Positions 9,309 through 18,611 of a stretch of DNA of 64,000 nt are shown here, one piece after another. Each line of letters opens with the position of its first letter. Positions within the stretch are counted from its first letter, which is position 1. The notes beneath the pieces were generated by a model. That model worked only from the letters and a program-made list of their open reading frames with translations, did no database searches and was not told the DNA's origin. The translations under genes were made by a program, and so were the position numbers. Source of the stretch: Longimicrobiales bacterium (lineage in GTDB: Bacteria > Gemmatimonadota > Gemmatimonadetes > Longimicrobiales > Gaopeijiaceae); contig JAQWPM010000021.1 of assembly GCA_029245345.1 (NCBI GenBank), positions 62,001 through 126,000 of the forward strand, given 5' to 3'.

Positions 9309-10338
9309 CGGCCTGTGGGCCGTCGTGTTAGCCGGAGGGATCGGCTCTCGTTTCTGGCCAGTCAGCACCCGCGAACGGCCTAAGCAGCTCCTCCCGCTGG
9401 CCAGCGAACGCCCGCTCATCGTTGACACAGTTGAGCGAGCGACGGGCATTACCGACTTGGAGCGAATCCGGATCCTTGCTGGTGACCACCTCGCTGCGCC
9501 CTTCAAGACCGTGCTTCCTGAGGTGCCGTCAACGAGTTACTGGGTTGAGCCCGAGGCGCGTGGGACCTGTCCGGTCCTCGCCTGGGCCGCTTGGGAGATC
9601 CACAAACAAGATCCCGATGGCGTCATGATCTCGCTCCATTCGGATCACCAAATCGAGCCGCTGTCCGCATTCCAAGACACCCTATGGTCCGCGGCTCGAA
9701 TCGCCCGGGACCAAGATTTGTTGTTATGCATTGGTGCTGTCCCCGACAGGGTGGAACCCGCCTTCGGTCATGTAGAACCGGGCTCACCGATCGAGGGATT
9801 CGGCGTCGACGCACACCGAGTGACCGCCTTCCATGAAAAGCCGGATGCACAGACAGCCGCGAGGTACGTCGCCGACGGGTACCTGTGGAACACGGGGATC
9901 TTCGTCTGGAAGGCTTCAACCTTCCTCGAGGAAGTCGCCAAGCATGCCCCCGAGGTAGCTCAGCATCTGCCGTTACTGGAAGACAGTCCAGAGGCATTCT
10001 TCTCCGCCGTGCCGGTGTGCGTCGTCGACAAGGCTGTCATGGAACGATCCGATCGCGTAGCCACGGTCCGGGCCACGTTCTCATGGGACGACGTCGGGGG
10101 CTGGGAGGCGCTGTCCCGAACGCGGACCCCGGACGCCACCGGAAACGTGGGCTACGGGGATGCGGTTGTTGTAGACGGTACGGGCAACATCGTATTCGCT
10201 GACGGCGGGCGGATCGTGCTCTTTGATGTGGATGACCTCGTGGTCGTGCGAACCGATACCACCACGTTGGTCCTCCCCAGGGAGCGCGCCGGCGACATCA
10301 AGGCGCTACTCGCGAAACTGGACGGCGCCCAGACATGA
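9286..10338 (+). CDS. manC: Mannose-1-phosphate guanylyltransferase
   Basis: This enzyme makes GDP-mannose from mannose-1-phosphate and GTP. The N-terminus has the nucleotidyltransferase signature GGIGSRFWPVSTRERPKQ, later FHEKPD, and the WNTGIFVWK and FSWDDVGGWEAL segments typical of ManC/GMP. At 350 residues it lacks the phosphomannose isomerase domain of the bifunctional form. The ATG at 9286 lies inside the response regulator gene, implying translational coupling; an in-frame TTG four codons earlier is possible. It overlaps the next gene by ATGA. Confidence 0.93.
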   Translation: MRSSTRPDGLWAVVLAGGIGSRFWPVSTRERPKQLLPLASERPLIVDTVERATGITDLERIRILAGDHLAAPFKTVLPEVPSTSYWVEPEARGTCPVLAWAAWEIHKQDPDGVMISLHSDHQIEPLSAFQDTLWSAARIARDQDLLLCIGAVPDRVEPAFGHVEPGSPIEGFGVDAHRVTAFHEKPDAQTAARYVADGYLWNTGIFVWKASTFLEEVAKHAPEVAQHLPLLEDSPEAFFSAVPVCVVDKAVMERSDRVATVRATFSWDDVGGWEALSRTRTPDATGNVGYGDAVVVDGTGNIVFADGGRIVLFDVDDLVVVRTDTTTLVLPRERAGDIKALLAKLDGAQT

Positions 10339-11552
10339 GCACGCCCGCCCTCTATATCTTCGACGATGGTCGGGCACGCCGGTGGGCGCCGTTCTCGCTG
10401 ACCCGTCCTATCGCGGAAATCAGTTTCGGTTGCGGTCTGCTCCGCACTCGGACGGAATCGGCACTAGGACTCGAATGTGCGGGGCACTTGTCCCGAAGGG
10501 CCTTGGCCGGCTTCAAAGAGGCCGGGTCACCTCCTGTTGTATCGACCGAGGAGGTCAACACGGAGTCGGGCGCAGTGCTCATCTCTTCCCGTGTGGTGTT
10601 GACCGCCCCTGTCGACGCCATTCGGGAAGGCGTTTCCCGAATCGAAGTTGCCGGCGTCACCGTGGGTTGGGTCATCCCGCCGGGGGGAGACACCCCGTCC
10701 GACCTGTGGCTCCGCGACCCTGCTGCCGCCCCCCGCGACGGTGAATCCTTGAGTTGGGAGGGAGCACTACTGGCTCATCCCTGGGACCTCGTGGAACACA
10801 ATCCCGATGCAATCTCAGCAGACATTGCGGCCCTTGGCGCGACGAGCCCACCACCCGTAGGTGTCGTGATGATCGGCGACGGCGGTCTTTCGATCGCAGA
10901 GAGTGCGGTGATCGAACCGGGTGTCGTGTTGGACACCCGCGCGGGGCCCATTCGCCTCGCTGACTCCGTCCGGGTCGAAGGGCCAGCCCGCTTGGTCGGC
11001 CCGCTCGCGGTGGGTGAAGGCACGATTCTACTGGGTGGATCCATCGGCGGGAGTTCCATAGGCCGCGACTGCAAGGTCCGCGGCGAATTGTGGGGTAGCC
11101 TCTTGGGAGATCGTGTTAACAAGGCCCATGAAGGCCACATAGGGCGGGCCGTCATCGGGGCCTGGGTCAACCTCGGGGCCGGAACGACCAACTCAGACCT
11201 CAAGAACAACTACGGGACGGTGACGGTCTGGACACCCGACGGCGATGTGGACACAGGTCGAATCAAGGTCGGGTGCTTCATAGGCGACCACGTGAAGACA
11301 GGAATCGGCACGCTCCTCAATACCGGAACCGTCATCGGCGCGGGAAGCAACGTTTTTGGTGGAGCGATGCCCCCGACAGCTGTTCCGCCATTCAGTTGGG
11401 GCTCAGGAGCGAATCTCGCGACCCACAAGATCGAGAGGTTTCTCGAGACTACGGAACGCGTGATGTCTCGGCGCTCACTGGAGCTCGATGATTCGATGAA
11501 GGCCCTCTTCAAGCGAGCATGGTCGGTGACGGCAACCCAGCGACCAGAATGA
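10335..11552 (+). CDS. GlmU-like sugar nucleotidyltransferase/acyltransferase
   Basis: The 405-residue protein joins an N-terminal nucleotidyltransferase-like domain (LYIFDDGRARRWAPFSLTRP, about 1-180) to a left-handed beta-helix of hexapeptide repeats (about 190-370). It has the signature LGAGTTNSDLKNNYGTVTVW of the Bacteroidota-type alternative GlmU. Family members are thought to make UDP-GlcNAc or a related sugar nucleotide, but the exact substrate is not shown here. It overlaps manC (ATGA) and precedes the metallo-hydrolase gene, so this operon probably supplies precursors for cell-surface glycans. Confidence 0.85.
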   Translation: MSTPALYIFDDGRARRWAPFSLTRPIAEISFGCGLLRTRTESALGLECAGHLSRRALAGFKEAGSPPVVSTEEVNTESGAVLISSRVVLTAPVDAIREGVSRIEVAGVTVGWVIPPGGDTPSDLWLRDPAAAPRDGESLSWEGALLAHPWDLVEHNPDAISADIAALGATSPPPVGVVMIGDGGLSIAESAVIEPGVVLDTRAGPIRLADSVRVEGPARLVGPLAVGEGTILLGGSIGGSSIGRDCKVRGELWGSLLGDRVNKAHEGHIGRAVIGAWVNLGAGTTNSDLKNNYGTVTVWTPDGDVDTGRIKVGCFIGDHVKTGIGTLLNTGTVIGAGSNVFGGAMPPTAVPPFSWGSGANLATHKIERFLETTERVMSRRSLELDDSMKALFKRAWSVTATQRPE

Positions 11553-11568
11553 CGCGAGACAACCAACA

Positions 11569-12390
11569 GTGAGGGTCTCCGTTCTCGGCAGTGGGAGCGC
11601 GGGCAACGCCACACTGGTTTGGGCCGGAAACACCCGCGTATTGATCGACGCAGGCTTCAGCGGCAAGGACCTCGCCCGCCGAATGGCTGTCTTGTCCATC
11701 GACCCTGAGTCGGTGGATGCCATCGTGATCACACACGACCATGGTGACCACACAAAGGGCATGGGTGTCTTCGCACGTCGCCACGGCACGCCGTTGTATA
11801 TGACCGAGCCGACCCGTGACGCTTGCTCAAAACTCCTAAAAGGAGAAGAGGACGTCATCACCTATCGGGCCGGGCGTCCGTTCAATATTGGCGACGTCCG
11901 AATCGAGCCGTTTATCACCGTCCACGATGCAGTAGATCCGGTCGGGGTCGCCGTCGTAGATGAATGCACAGGCTTACGCCTCGGTGTCGCCACAGACCTC
12001 GGCCGCCCGACCGCACAAATTCGCCATGCACTTTCGGAGTGTGACTTTCTCGTCCTAGAAGCCAATCACGACGAAGTGCTTCTCCACACGAGCGCCTACC
12101 CCGTGTCCGTCCGGCGGAGGATCGCGTCGAGCCACGGGCACCTATCGAACCAAGCGGCGGCAGGGTTCGTCCTGGAACTTCTCCACCCTCGCCTGACTGC
12201 CGTAGTGCTCGCCCACCTATCCAATGAATGCAATCGTCCCGCCATGGCCTTACAGGTGGTAGGCGATGCTCTGAAGAACGCGGGATGGTCTGGGCATCTG
12301 GAGGTCGCTCGTCAGGACCGACCGACCCAACTCTTCGATGTCGAAGAACTCCGATATCGAACGGGCCCGACTCAACTGAGCCTCCTCTAG
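11569..12390 (+). CDS. Metallo-beta-lactamase-fold hydrolase (YycJ/WalJ type)
   Basis: The protein starts MRVSVLGSGSAGNATLV and carries the metal site THDHGDHTKG (HxHxDH). It then has LEANHDEVLL and an SHGHLSNQAA segment, all typical of the YycJ/WalJ branch of the beta-lactamase fold. Members act as cytoplasmic exonucleases or are linked to cell-wall regulation. At 273 residues it is full length. The start is GTG 11569, 16 bases after the preceding stop. It is the last gene of the plus-strand cluster and converges on the next gene with only 25 bases between. Confidence 0.88.
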   Translation: MRVSVLGSGSAGNATLVWAGNTRVLIDAGFSGKDLARRMAVLSIDPESVDAIVITHDHGDHTKGMGVFARRHGTPLYMTEPTRDACSKLLKGEEDVITYRAGRPFNIGDVRIEPFITVHDAVDPVGVAVVDECTGLRLGVATDLGRPTAQIRHALSECDFLVLEANHDEVLLHTSAYPVSVRRRIASSHGHLSNQAAAGFVLELLHPRLTAVVLAHLSNECNRPAMALQVVGDALKNAGWSGHLEVARQDRPTQLFDVEELRYRTGPTQLSLL

Positions 12391-12415
12391 CTTCTTCTAG
12401 CGAGCGTGTGCACGG

Positions 12416-13165
12416 TCAGGCGCAGCCCCAGGACAGCGGCTGTAGTCGACGGCCCTCCCGCATCGCGCGTTGTACGAACGAACGTGTGTAGACCCGGACC
12501 TGCGTCACGTCGAAGACCTCGACCAGATACAACTCCAAAGGATCATACTGGTCTAACTCACTGATTCCTGCGTACGCCGGGACCTCATCGATACAGATTG
12601 AGACCCTTCTTCGCCCACCTCTTCTGTACGCACACAGATCGGTGAGATCCGACCGGCACGGGCGAGCGAACGGGATGATTCTCCGGACGGCGTCATACGC
12701 CGTACCCGCTGAACGCATGAGCAGCGCTTGGTCGAGGATCCGGACGGTCCCGTTGAAGAACCGTCGCCTCCGTTCGAATCGATCGACCAACACTTCGAGT
12801 CCCTCTAGAGCAATCGGATTTACCGGAAGGTTGATCGTTGTGAAGTCAGTGAGAGCCGAAGCCGGTACCGACACTTCTATAGTCGCATACCCGAGTTGCT
12901 CGACGGACAAACGGTATCCGAAATCATCAGGATATACATCCAATCGGAAATGGCCGAGCGAGTCCGTCATATACCCGGTTACTCCACCCAACAGCATGAC
13001 AATCGCCCCTTCGAGTGGTACTCGTGTGGCCTCGTCGAGCACCCTGCCCCGAATGGCCGTGGGGGCATCCTGGGACATGGCCCCACCAGCTCCCCCGAAC
13101 AGCCCTATGAGAACGAGCGCAGATACAGTTCCAGATCGTCGAATCGCGGTGTCCATGAGACTCAT
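12416..13165 (-). CDS. Secreted protein with carboxypeptidase-regulatory-like domain
   Basis: A signal peptide (hydrophobic SALVLIGLFGGAGGA, cleavage near MSQDA) precedes a beta-sandwich of the CarboxypepD_reg kind: IRGRVLDEATRVPLEGA, then TDSLGHFRLDV and LGYATIEV (about residues 35-120). The C-terminal 110 residues have an Arg-rich segment (FERRRRFFNG) and several cysteines and match nothing I know. Such domains usually sit at the N-terminus of TonB receptors; here it stands alone. The start is placed at ATG 13165, two bases after the upstream stop. Role unknown, probably periplasmic. Confidence 0.7.
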   Translation of the reverse strand: MSLMDTAIRRSGTVSALVLIGLFGGAGGAMSQDAPTAIRGRVLDEATRVPLEGAIVMLLGGVTGYMTDSLGHFRLDVYPDDFGYRLSVEQLGYATIEVSVPASALTDFTTINLPVNPIALEGLEVLVDRFERRRRFFNGTVRILDQALLMRSAGTAYDAVRRIIPFARPCRSDLTDLCAYRRGGRRRVSICIDEVPAYAGISELDQYDPLELYLVEVFDVTQVRVYTRSFVQRAMREGRRLQPLSWGCA

Positions 13166-13166
13166 G

Positions 13167-13760
13167 CTACGCGTCCAAGGTCCGACCGTCGATCGCATCG
13201 AAGGCAGCATGTCGGCGTTTTAATTCAGCTCTAGCCAAAGCCAGCGCTGATTCGGCAGCCCGCCTGACCGCCGTGCATGTCCCCGCTTCGAGGCCCTCTA
13301 GGACCGTGAGCAGCTCGGCGGCGACCTCGATCGTGATATCGCGATGGCGATACTCATGACGTGTAATGCGCAGGAGGACCTCCCTCCACCGGAGTTGCTC
13401 ATCCGCGACGGAGTGAACTGCGGCCCGCCACCGTGGAAGGGTGATTGTGATATCCACATCCACACTCACCGCGGTGATCCCACAACCCTCCCCAAGCACC
13501 TCGAACTTCCACTGCGGGGTTACGCGGTAGTCGGTGAGGCCCTGGCTAAACGCGGCGCCCTCTCCCTCGAGCCGCATCTCGTTCAGGAGTTCAACTACCT
13601 GCCCCAGACGCTCAGCCACTAGCTCGTACCGCTCCTCCCGGGAAACAACGTTGAGTCCCTCCGGGACACCTGGGGGACGTACGGATTGACCTGCCACTGG
13701 GACGGCGAACAGAATCAACGCCGTACACGACAAGATTTGAGCACATGTCCGCGTCTTCAT
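13167..13760 (-). CDS. Secreted DUF922-type putative zinc peptidase
   Basis: The protein starts at ATG 13760 with a signal peptide (ILSCTALILFAVPVAGQS). The body has the DUF922 pattern: a beta-rich N-terminal half (YRVTPQWKFEV), LPRWRA, then the metal motif RHEYRH (HExxH, about residues 135-139) followed by a long helix. DUF922 proteins are predicted secreted zinc peptidases without an established substrate. It is followed at once by the carboxypeptidase-regulatory-like protein and lies downstream of rseP on the same strand. Confidence 0.72.
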   Translation of the reverse strand: MKTRTCAQILSCTALILFAVPVAGQSVRPPGVPEGLNVVSREERYELVAERLGQVVELLNEMRLEGEGAAFSQGLTDYRVTPQWKFEVLGEGCGITAVSVDVDITITLPRWRAAVHSVADEQLRWREVLLRITRHEYRHRDITIEVAAELLTVLEGLEAGTCTAVRRAAESALALARAELKRRHAAFDAIDGRTLDA

Positions 13761-13835
13761 GACGAACACATACGGCGCTGCCGCGGCTGAGCTACAGGCT
13801 GCGCGACGTCGGTCGCTCCTCAACCGAGGGGCGGG

Positions 13836-15191
13836 TTAGATCCCGAGCAGTCTGAGGAAGTCGTTCGATAGGGCCCAAAGCATGATCGCGACAACGATCA
13901 AGAAGCCCACGTTACTCCATCGAAGTTTTTGCTCGAGCGTCAATCCGCGCCCACCGCGAATCGCCTCGATGCCCAGAAAGACCAAATGCCCGCCATCCAA
14001 CACTGGGATCGGCAGGAGGTTCAGAATCGCGAGGTTGACGCTGAACATCCCCATGAAGCGAAGGAACGAATCCATACCGGCAGCCGCTGCTTGTCCTGAG
14101 GCTTCACCAATCGTGACGATGCTCCCCACGGAACGAGGGGAAACCCCGCCGGTCACCAGCTGCCCTAGAAAGCCGAAAATGGCGCCCGCGACGGCTTTGG
14201 TCTCACGATATCCATATCGAGCGGACTCCCCGAGGCCGACACGAGCGTAGGTGAGATCTCCGATCGGGGGATAGATACCGATCTTCCCCACCTGCATGAT
14301 GGAGCCATCCGCGCGCTCTGCGTCCTCAGCATCGAGCGTTACCGCCCGAATGATCTCGCGATCTTCGCGCACCACAGTCAGCTCGACCCTCTCGCCCGGT
14401 TTCGATTCGACTTGTGCGACGAACTCAAACCAATTCGCTACGGGTACGTCAGAAACGGCGGTGACCCGGTCCCCCGCCTCCAGGCCTGCCTTGTCCGCCG
14501 GGGAGCCCGGGTTCACGGCCCCAACGCCTGCCTCAACCCAGCTCGCGACTGAACCCGCGAGGGCGCGTCGCTCCAGTTCATCCGTAGGAATTCGGATCTG
14601 GACCGTTGCGGATGGTTCGACAAACCGCACCTCGAGGGGGCCGGGAGCAGAGGACAAGAGTCCTCCCCTTACGTCCCCCCAATCCTCGACCGGCATCTCC
14701 CCGAAACTGACGAAGCGGCTCCCGGGCATGATCGAGGCGAGTTCCTCTGTACCGGCTGGGAGCGTCTCCGCCCTCACGAGACCCATCCTCGTTGTGCTGA
14801 GCTCGGGGACACCCCACTTCGCGATCACGAACGTGTAGACGCCGAAGGCGAACAACATGTTCATGATCACGCCAGCCGAGATCACGAGGGTGCGTGCCCA
14901 AATCGACTTGGAATCGAAGTCGCGATCACTGGGTTCGCGGGTGACTTCGGTGCCGCCCTCGAGCCGCTCCATCACCTCATCGTCCATCCCGCCCATCTTC
15001 ACGTAGCCCCCCAACGGGAGCAGGCTCAGGACATACTCAGTCTCACCATATTTGAACCCGAGGACCTTGGGACCGAACCCGATGGAGAAGCACTGAACTT
15101 CCACCCCTACGGCCTTGGCGGCCCAGAAGTGCCCTAGTTCGTGCACGAAGATCAGCACGCCCAAAACGATGACTGTCGCGAGAATCGTCAT
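13836..15191 (-). CDS. rseP: RseP-type intramembrane site-2 zinc metalloprotease
   Basis: This M50-family protease cuts membrane-bound anti-sigma factors and signal peptides inside the inner membrane. The first span holds the zinc motif HELGHFWAAK (about 17-26), and the last core span holds LPIPVLDGGH with the third ligand Asp. Between them is a degenerate first PDZ-like stretch and a clear second PDZ (NPGSPADKAGLEAGDRV). At 451 residues it has normal length. The ATG overlaps the dxr stop as ATGA. It closes the uppS-cdsA-dxr-rseP order found in many bacteria. Confidence 0.95.
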   Translation of the reverse strand: MTILATVIVLGVLIFVHELGHFWAAKAVGVEVQCFSIGFGPKVLGFKYGETEYVLSLLPLGGYVKMGGMDDEVMERLEGGTEVTREPSDRDFDSKSIWARTLVISAGVIMNMLFAFGVYTFVIAKWGVPELSTTRMGLVRAETLPAGTEELASIMPGSRFVSFGEMPVEDWGDVRGGLLSSAPGPLEVRFVEPSATVQIRIPTDELERRALAGSVASWVEAGVGAVNPGSPADKAGLEAGDRVTAVSDVPVANWFEFVAQVESKPGERVELTVVREDREIIRAVTLDAEDAERADGSIMQVGKIGIYPPIGDLTYARVGLGESARYGYRETKAVAGAIFGFLGQLVTGGVSPRSVGSIVTIGEASGQAAAAGMDSFLRFMGMFSVNLAILNLLPIPVLDGGHLVFLGIEAIRGGRGLTLEQKLRWSNVGFLIVVAIMLWALSNDFLRLLGI

Positions 15192-16357
15192 TGAGTTGTT
15201 TCTATCCTTGCATCGCCAAGCCGTTCGGCTGCCTCCGCCGCGATCACTCGCGCCGCCGCATCCACGGCTATCACGTCATCTGTATTGGTTAGTTGGCTCG
15301 AACCTACTCGGGTGATCGCTTCGTTCACGACATCCGCCATCTCCGGAAAGCGAATCCCACCCTTTAAGAACGCCTGAACGGCGATCTCGTTCCCCGCATT
15401 GTACACAGCAGGTGAAACACCACCCGCGGCGCCCGCCTCCACACCCAGACCAAAGAGCGGGAACACGGCATGGTCGATCTCTTCGAACGTCATCGGCGAC
15501 GAACGCACAGGATCGTACGTTTGAAGCACCCCGTCAGTGATCCGTTCAGGGTGACTGAGCGCGTACAAAATCGGCAGCTCCATGGTCGGAAAGCCGAGTT
15601 GCGCCAATACGGACCCGTCGACGAACTCCACGAAGGAGTGGACGACCGACTGCGGGTGTATCACTGCATCGATGCGGTCATACCCCAGTCGGTAGAGAAA
15701 GTGAGCCTCGATCACCTCCAAGGCCTTGTTGGCCAAGGTCGCTGAGTCGATCGTGATCTTCGACCCCATATCCCAGGTGGGGTGCCTTAGCGCTTCCTCA
15801 GGTCCTACGTGCCACAGGTCGTCGGAGTTCCGACCCCGAAACGGGCCGCCGGAGGCGGTTAGGATGACGCGCTGGACCGCCTCTCTCGGCTGTCCCTCCA
15901 TGCACTGCAGAATCGCGCTGTGTTCGGAATCGATGGGCACGAGTTCCCCGCCACCACGGGCAGCCGCCTCGAGCACGAGATCCCCGCCAGCCACGAGTGA
16001 TTCTTTGTTCGCGAGTGCGAGTCGATGTCCGGCCTCGAGCGCAGTCAGTGTCGGTTCAAGGCCGGCCGCGCCGACCAACGCGTTCACAACGACATCGACT
16101 TCCGGGTCAGCGGCCAAGGCGATCAGTGCCTCCCTACCGCTCTGCCAATCAACTCCCCCACCCGACGGACGAGCGACGTCCAGATCTGCCAGCACAGCGC
16201 GTTTCGGAGAGAAGCGAGATACCTGATCAGCAAGCACGTCCACCCGACGATTCGCCGCGAGCGAAACAACTTCGAATCGTTCCGGATGTCGGGATACCAC
16301 CTGTAGTGTGCTGCGTCCGATAGAACCGGTGGAGCCCAAGATTGCGATACGAATCAA
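15188..16357 (-). CDS. dxr: 1-deoxy-D-xylulose-5-phosphate reductoisomerase
   Basis: This enzyme makes MEP from DXP with NADPH, the committed step of non-mevalonate isoprenoid synthesis. Landmarks are the NADPH loop LGSTGSIGRST, ALANKESLVAGG, the metal/substrate site PIDSEHSAI, the GPFR and TWDMGSKITIDSATL stretches, and HPQSVVHS. About 389 residues, normal. I prefer TTG 16357, which gives the canonical start MIRIAILGSTG, overlaps the cdsA stop as TTGA and lies 9 bases from GGAG. GTG 16363 is the alternative. Confidence 0.95.
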   Translation of the reverse strand: MIRIAILGSTGSIGRSTLQVVSRHPERFEVVSLAANRRVDVLADQVSRFSPKRAVLADLDVARPSGGGVDWQSGREALIALAADPEVDVVVNALVGAAGLEPTLTALEAGHRLALANKESLVAGGDLVLEAAARGGGELVPIDSEHSAILQCMEGQPREAVQRVILTASGGPFRGRNSDDLWHVGPEEALRHPTWDMGSKITIDSATLANKALEVIEAHFLYRLGYDRIDAVIHPQSVVHSFVEFVDGSVLAQLGFPTMELPILYALSHPERITDGVLQTYDPVRSSPMTFEEIDHAVFPLFGLGVEAGAAGGVSPAVYNAGNEIAVQAFLKGGIRFPEMADVVNEAITRVGSSQLTNTDDVIAVDAAARVIAAEAAERLGDARIETTQ

Positions 16358-17259
16358 GCCCACCGCTCCAAGACGAGGACCAAGGCGTAGGCTAAGGGAA
16401 GCGTAACGGTGAGCGCGTCCAGTCGGTCCAACATCCCGCCGTGGCCGCCGAAGATAGTGCCCGAGTCCTTCACTCCAGCTTCGCGCTTCAGAAGGGATTC
16501 AAAGAAATCGCCTATCTGTGCGCCGGCACCGAGTAACACACCCACCCCGGCCGCGGTCGCCAGGCCACGAATAGGCAGCCCGGGCAAGTACGGTTGTGCG
16601 AGCAGGTACCACAGCATGCCAGCCGCAGCAGCAGCCACAAGTCCGGTCCAAGAACCGACCCAACTCTTCTTCGGGCTGATCTTGGGCAGAATTTTTGACC
16701 GCCCCCACTTGATTCCAGCGAAGAATGCCGCCGAGTCTCCCACCCACGTACAAGCGAGAGGTAAGGCGACCATCGCCAAGCCACTCCGCGGATCAGCCAT
16801 CAACGGCCCCCAGCCATACACCGCAGGAGCCGCGTGTAGCAGCGGAATGCACGCCAGCGCGAATCCGACGTACATGGCGCCGAACAGCGTGTGCGACACC
16901 GCTGAGAGGGGTTTACCCTTTGGCCATCGCCACATCATCGCGGAAAAGGCGCTGGTGACGAAAAGCCCGAGGAAGATCACCACCGCCCAAGGCGCCAGAC
17001 CCGTAAAGGTCGGGAAGCGCACAGCGAAAAGCGTCAGCGCGGCAGCCGCTGTCCCACCCAGGATCCTAAATGGCTTGATGTCGGACTGCTCTCCCAGGCG
17101 ATACGTCTCCGTAGCCCCGATCCAAGCCGCGAAGGCCACCGGAACTCCGAGGATCCACCCACCCGAGTAGAGGAGACCAAGAACCGTTGGAATCCCGATG
17201 ATCGTCACGGTCCATCGGCTCTTCAGTTCCCCGTTCTTGGGTCTCGAGGCTTTGGTCAT
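16354..17259 (-). CDS. cdsA: Phosphatidate cytidylyltransferase
   Basis: CdsA converts phosphatidic acid and CTP to CDP-diacylglycerol, the branch point of phospholipid synthesis. The 301 residues form a polytopic membrane protein with about eight hydrophobic spans and the C-terminal family signature LLKREAGVKDSGTIFGGHGG followed by LDRLDAL. I chose ATG 17259 (MTKASRPKN), which overlaps the uppS stop as ATGA, over a start 43 codons upstream inside uppS. Its product feeds PgsA, encoded at 55.3-55.9 kb. Confidence 0.93.
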   Translation of the reverse strand: MTKASRPKNGELKSRWTVTIIGIPTVLGLLYSGGWILGVPVAFAAWIGATETYRLGEQSDIKPFRILGGTAAAALTLFAVRFPTFTGLAPWAVVIFLGLFVTSAFSAMMWRWPKGKPLSAVSHTLFGAMYVGFALACIPLLHAAPAVYGWGPLMADPRSGLAMVALPLACTWVGDSAAFFAGIKWGRSKILPKISPKKSWVGSWTGLVAAAAAGMLWYLLAQPYLPGLPIRGLATAAGVGVLLGAGAQIGDFFESLLKREAGVKDSGTIFGGHGGMLDRLDALTVTLPLAYALVLVLERWA

Positions 17260-17999
17260 GGAACCTCGACACGCCCAAAGCGGCGCTCGCGGCGTTGGTA
17301 ATCGCGAACCGCTTCGAACAGATGCTCCCTGCCGAACTCGGGCCACAACACCGGACTGATGTGTAGTTCGGTATAGGCGAGCTGCCAAAGCATGAAGTTG
17401 CTGATGCGGTATTCGCCCGAGGTCCGGATCAGAAGATCGGGATCAGGCAAGCCTTCGGTAAAAAGGGTCGCGGAGAGGGCGTCCTTATCAATTTCGCTCG
17501 GGTCCATTTCGCCACGGGCCACCCGTTCTGCCAAAATTCGGGCCGATCGAACGATTTCTTCACGACCGCCATAAGAAATCATCAGGTTCAGGCGGAGTTC
17601 TGTTCCACCGCGCGTCCCGTTTACGATTGTGTCGATGGCCTTCCGAGTGGACCCGTCGATCCGGTCGAGCTGGCCCAGTACGTGTACCTCGACGCCCCGG
17701 CGCTTGAGCTCCGCCCGTTCTCTGCGGGCGTACAATTGGAGGAGCCCCATGAGCGCAGAGACTTCCTGCACCGGGCGATTCCAGTTCTCGGTGGAGAACG
17801 CAAAGAGCGTGAGAATTTCCACACCCGCCTCGACTGCGCCCTCAATGGCCTCGCGTACGGATTTCATACCCTCGCGATGACCCAGGTGGCGTGGTAGGCC
17901 GCGCTGCTGCGCCCAGCGACCGTTGCCGTCCATGATCACAGCCACGTGCCTAGGCACGTCGCCACTCACAAGAATCTGGTCCAGCCGCTCTGACGCCAT
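17256..17999 (-). CDS. uppS: Undecaprenyl diphosphate synthase
   Basis: A cis-prenyltransferase that builds the C55 carrier lipid for peptidoglycan and other glycans. It has the catalytic loop VIMDGNGRWAQQRG (about 21-34), LTLFAFSTENWNRP, and the C-terminal RTSGEYRISNFMLWQLAYTE with the conserved Arg and Ser. 247 residues, full length. It lies 24 bases after frr and overlaps cdsA by 4 bases. Confidence 0.96.
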   Translation of the reverse strand: MASERLDQILVSGDVPRHVAVIMDGNGRWAQQRGLPRHLGHREGMKSVREAIEGAVEAGVEILTLFAFSTENWNRPVQEVSALMGLLQLYARRERAELKRRGVEVHVLGQLDRIDGSTRKAIDTIVNGTRGGTELRLNLMISYGGREEIVRSARILAERVARGEMDPSEIDKDALSATLFTEGLPDPDLLIRTSGEYRISNFMLWQLAYTELHISPVLWPEFGREHLFEAVRDYQRRERRFGRVEVP

Positions 18000-18023
18000 G
18001 TGTGTTGGCCCGGGAGGTGCTCC

Positions 18024-18575
18024 CTAAATGGCCATGACCTCTTCTTCTTTGTGCTTGAGTAACTCGTCAATTTTGTTCGAGTACTCATGCGTGACCTTCT
18101 CGATCGAGTCCTCGCGACGTCGACCGTCGTCCTCACTCAACTCGTGATCCTTCACGAGTTGGTGCAATGCCTCGCGTACGAGTCGGCGCGCGTGCCGCAC
18201 CGACACCTTCGCATCTTCCGCCATCTTGTGGAGGATCTTCACGTATTCTCTGCGTCGCTCCTCATTGAGGGGCGGAATGGGGATTCGGATCACATTTCCA
18301 TCGTTTGCAGGATTCAAGCCAAGATCCCCGATCATGATGGCGCGCTCGATGTCCGGGAGGATGGATTTGTCGAACGGCTGCACCATCAGCAAACTCGCCT
18401 CGGGTGTCGACACCGTCGCGACCTGATTGATGGGCATCTTCGAGCCATACACCTCGACACGGATCGTGTCGAGGAGGGCTGGGCTCGCTTTTCCTGTCCG
18501 AACGGTGGCGAACTCACGACGGAGAGAGTCGAGAGCAGCATCCATAGGACTTCTGGCTTCCTCAACGGTCGGCAT
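18024..18575 (-). CDS. frr: Ribosome recycling factor
   Basis: RRF splits post-termination ribosomes with EF-G. The 183 residues show the family pattern FATVRTGKASPALLD, the VYGSKMPINQVATV hinge region, IRIPIPPLNEERR, and the long C-terminal helix ending in KEEEVMAI. The start is ATG 18575: GGAGG lies 5 bases upstream, while the preceding GTG codon is too close to it. It stands between pyrH and uppS, the common bacterial order. Confidence 0.96.
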   Translation of the reverse strand: MPTVEEARSPMDAALDSLRREFATVRTGKASPALLDTIRVEVYGSKMPINQVATVSTPEASLLMVQPFDKSILPDIERAIMIGDLGLNPANDGNVIRIPIPPLNEERRREYVKILHKMAEDAKVSVRHARRLVREALHQLVKDHELSEDDGRRREDSIEKVTHEYSNKIDELLKHKEEEVMAI

Positions 18576-18611
18576 CACTACCTCCGGTATCTCTGAACAG
18601 ATTCGACTTTG

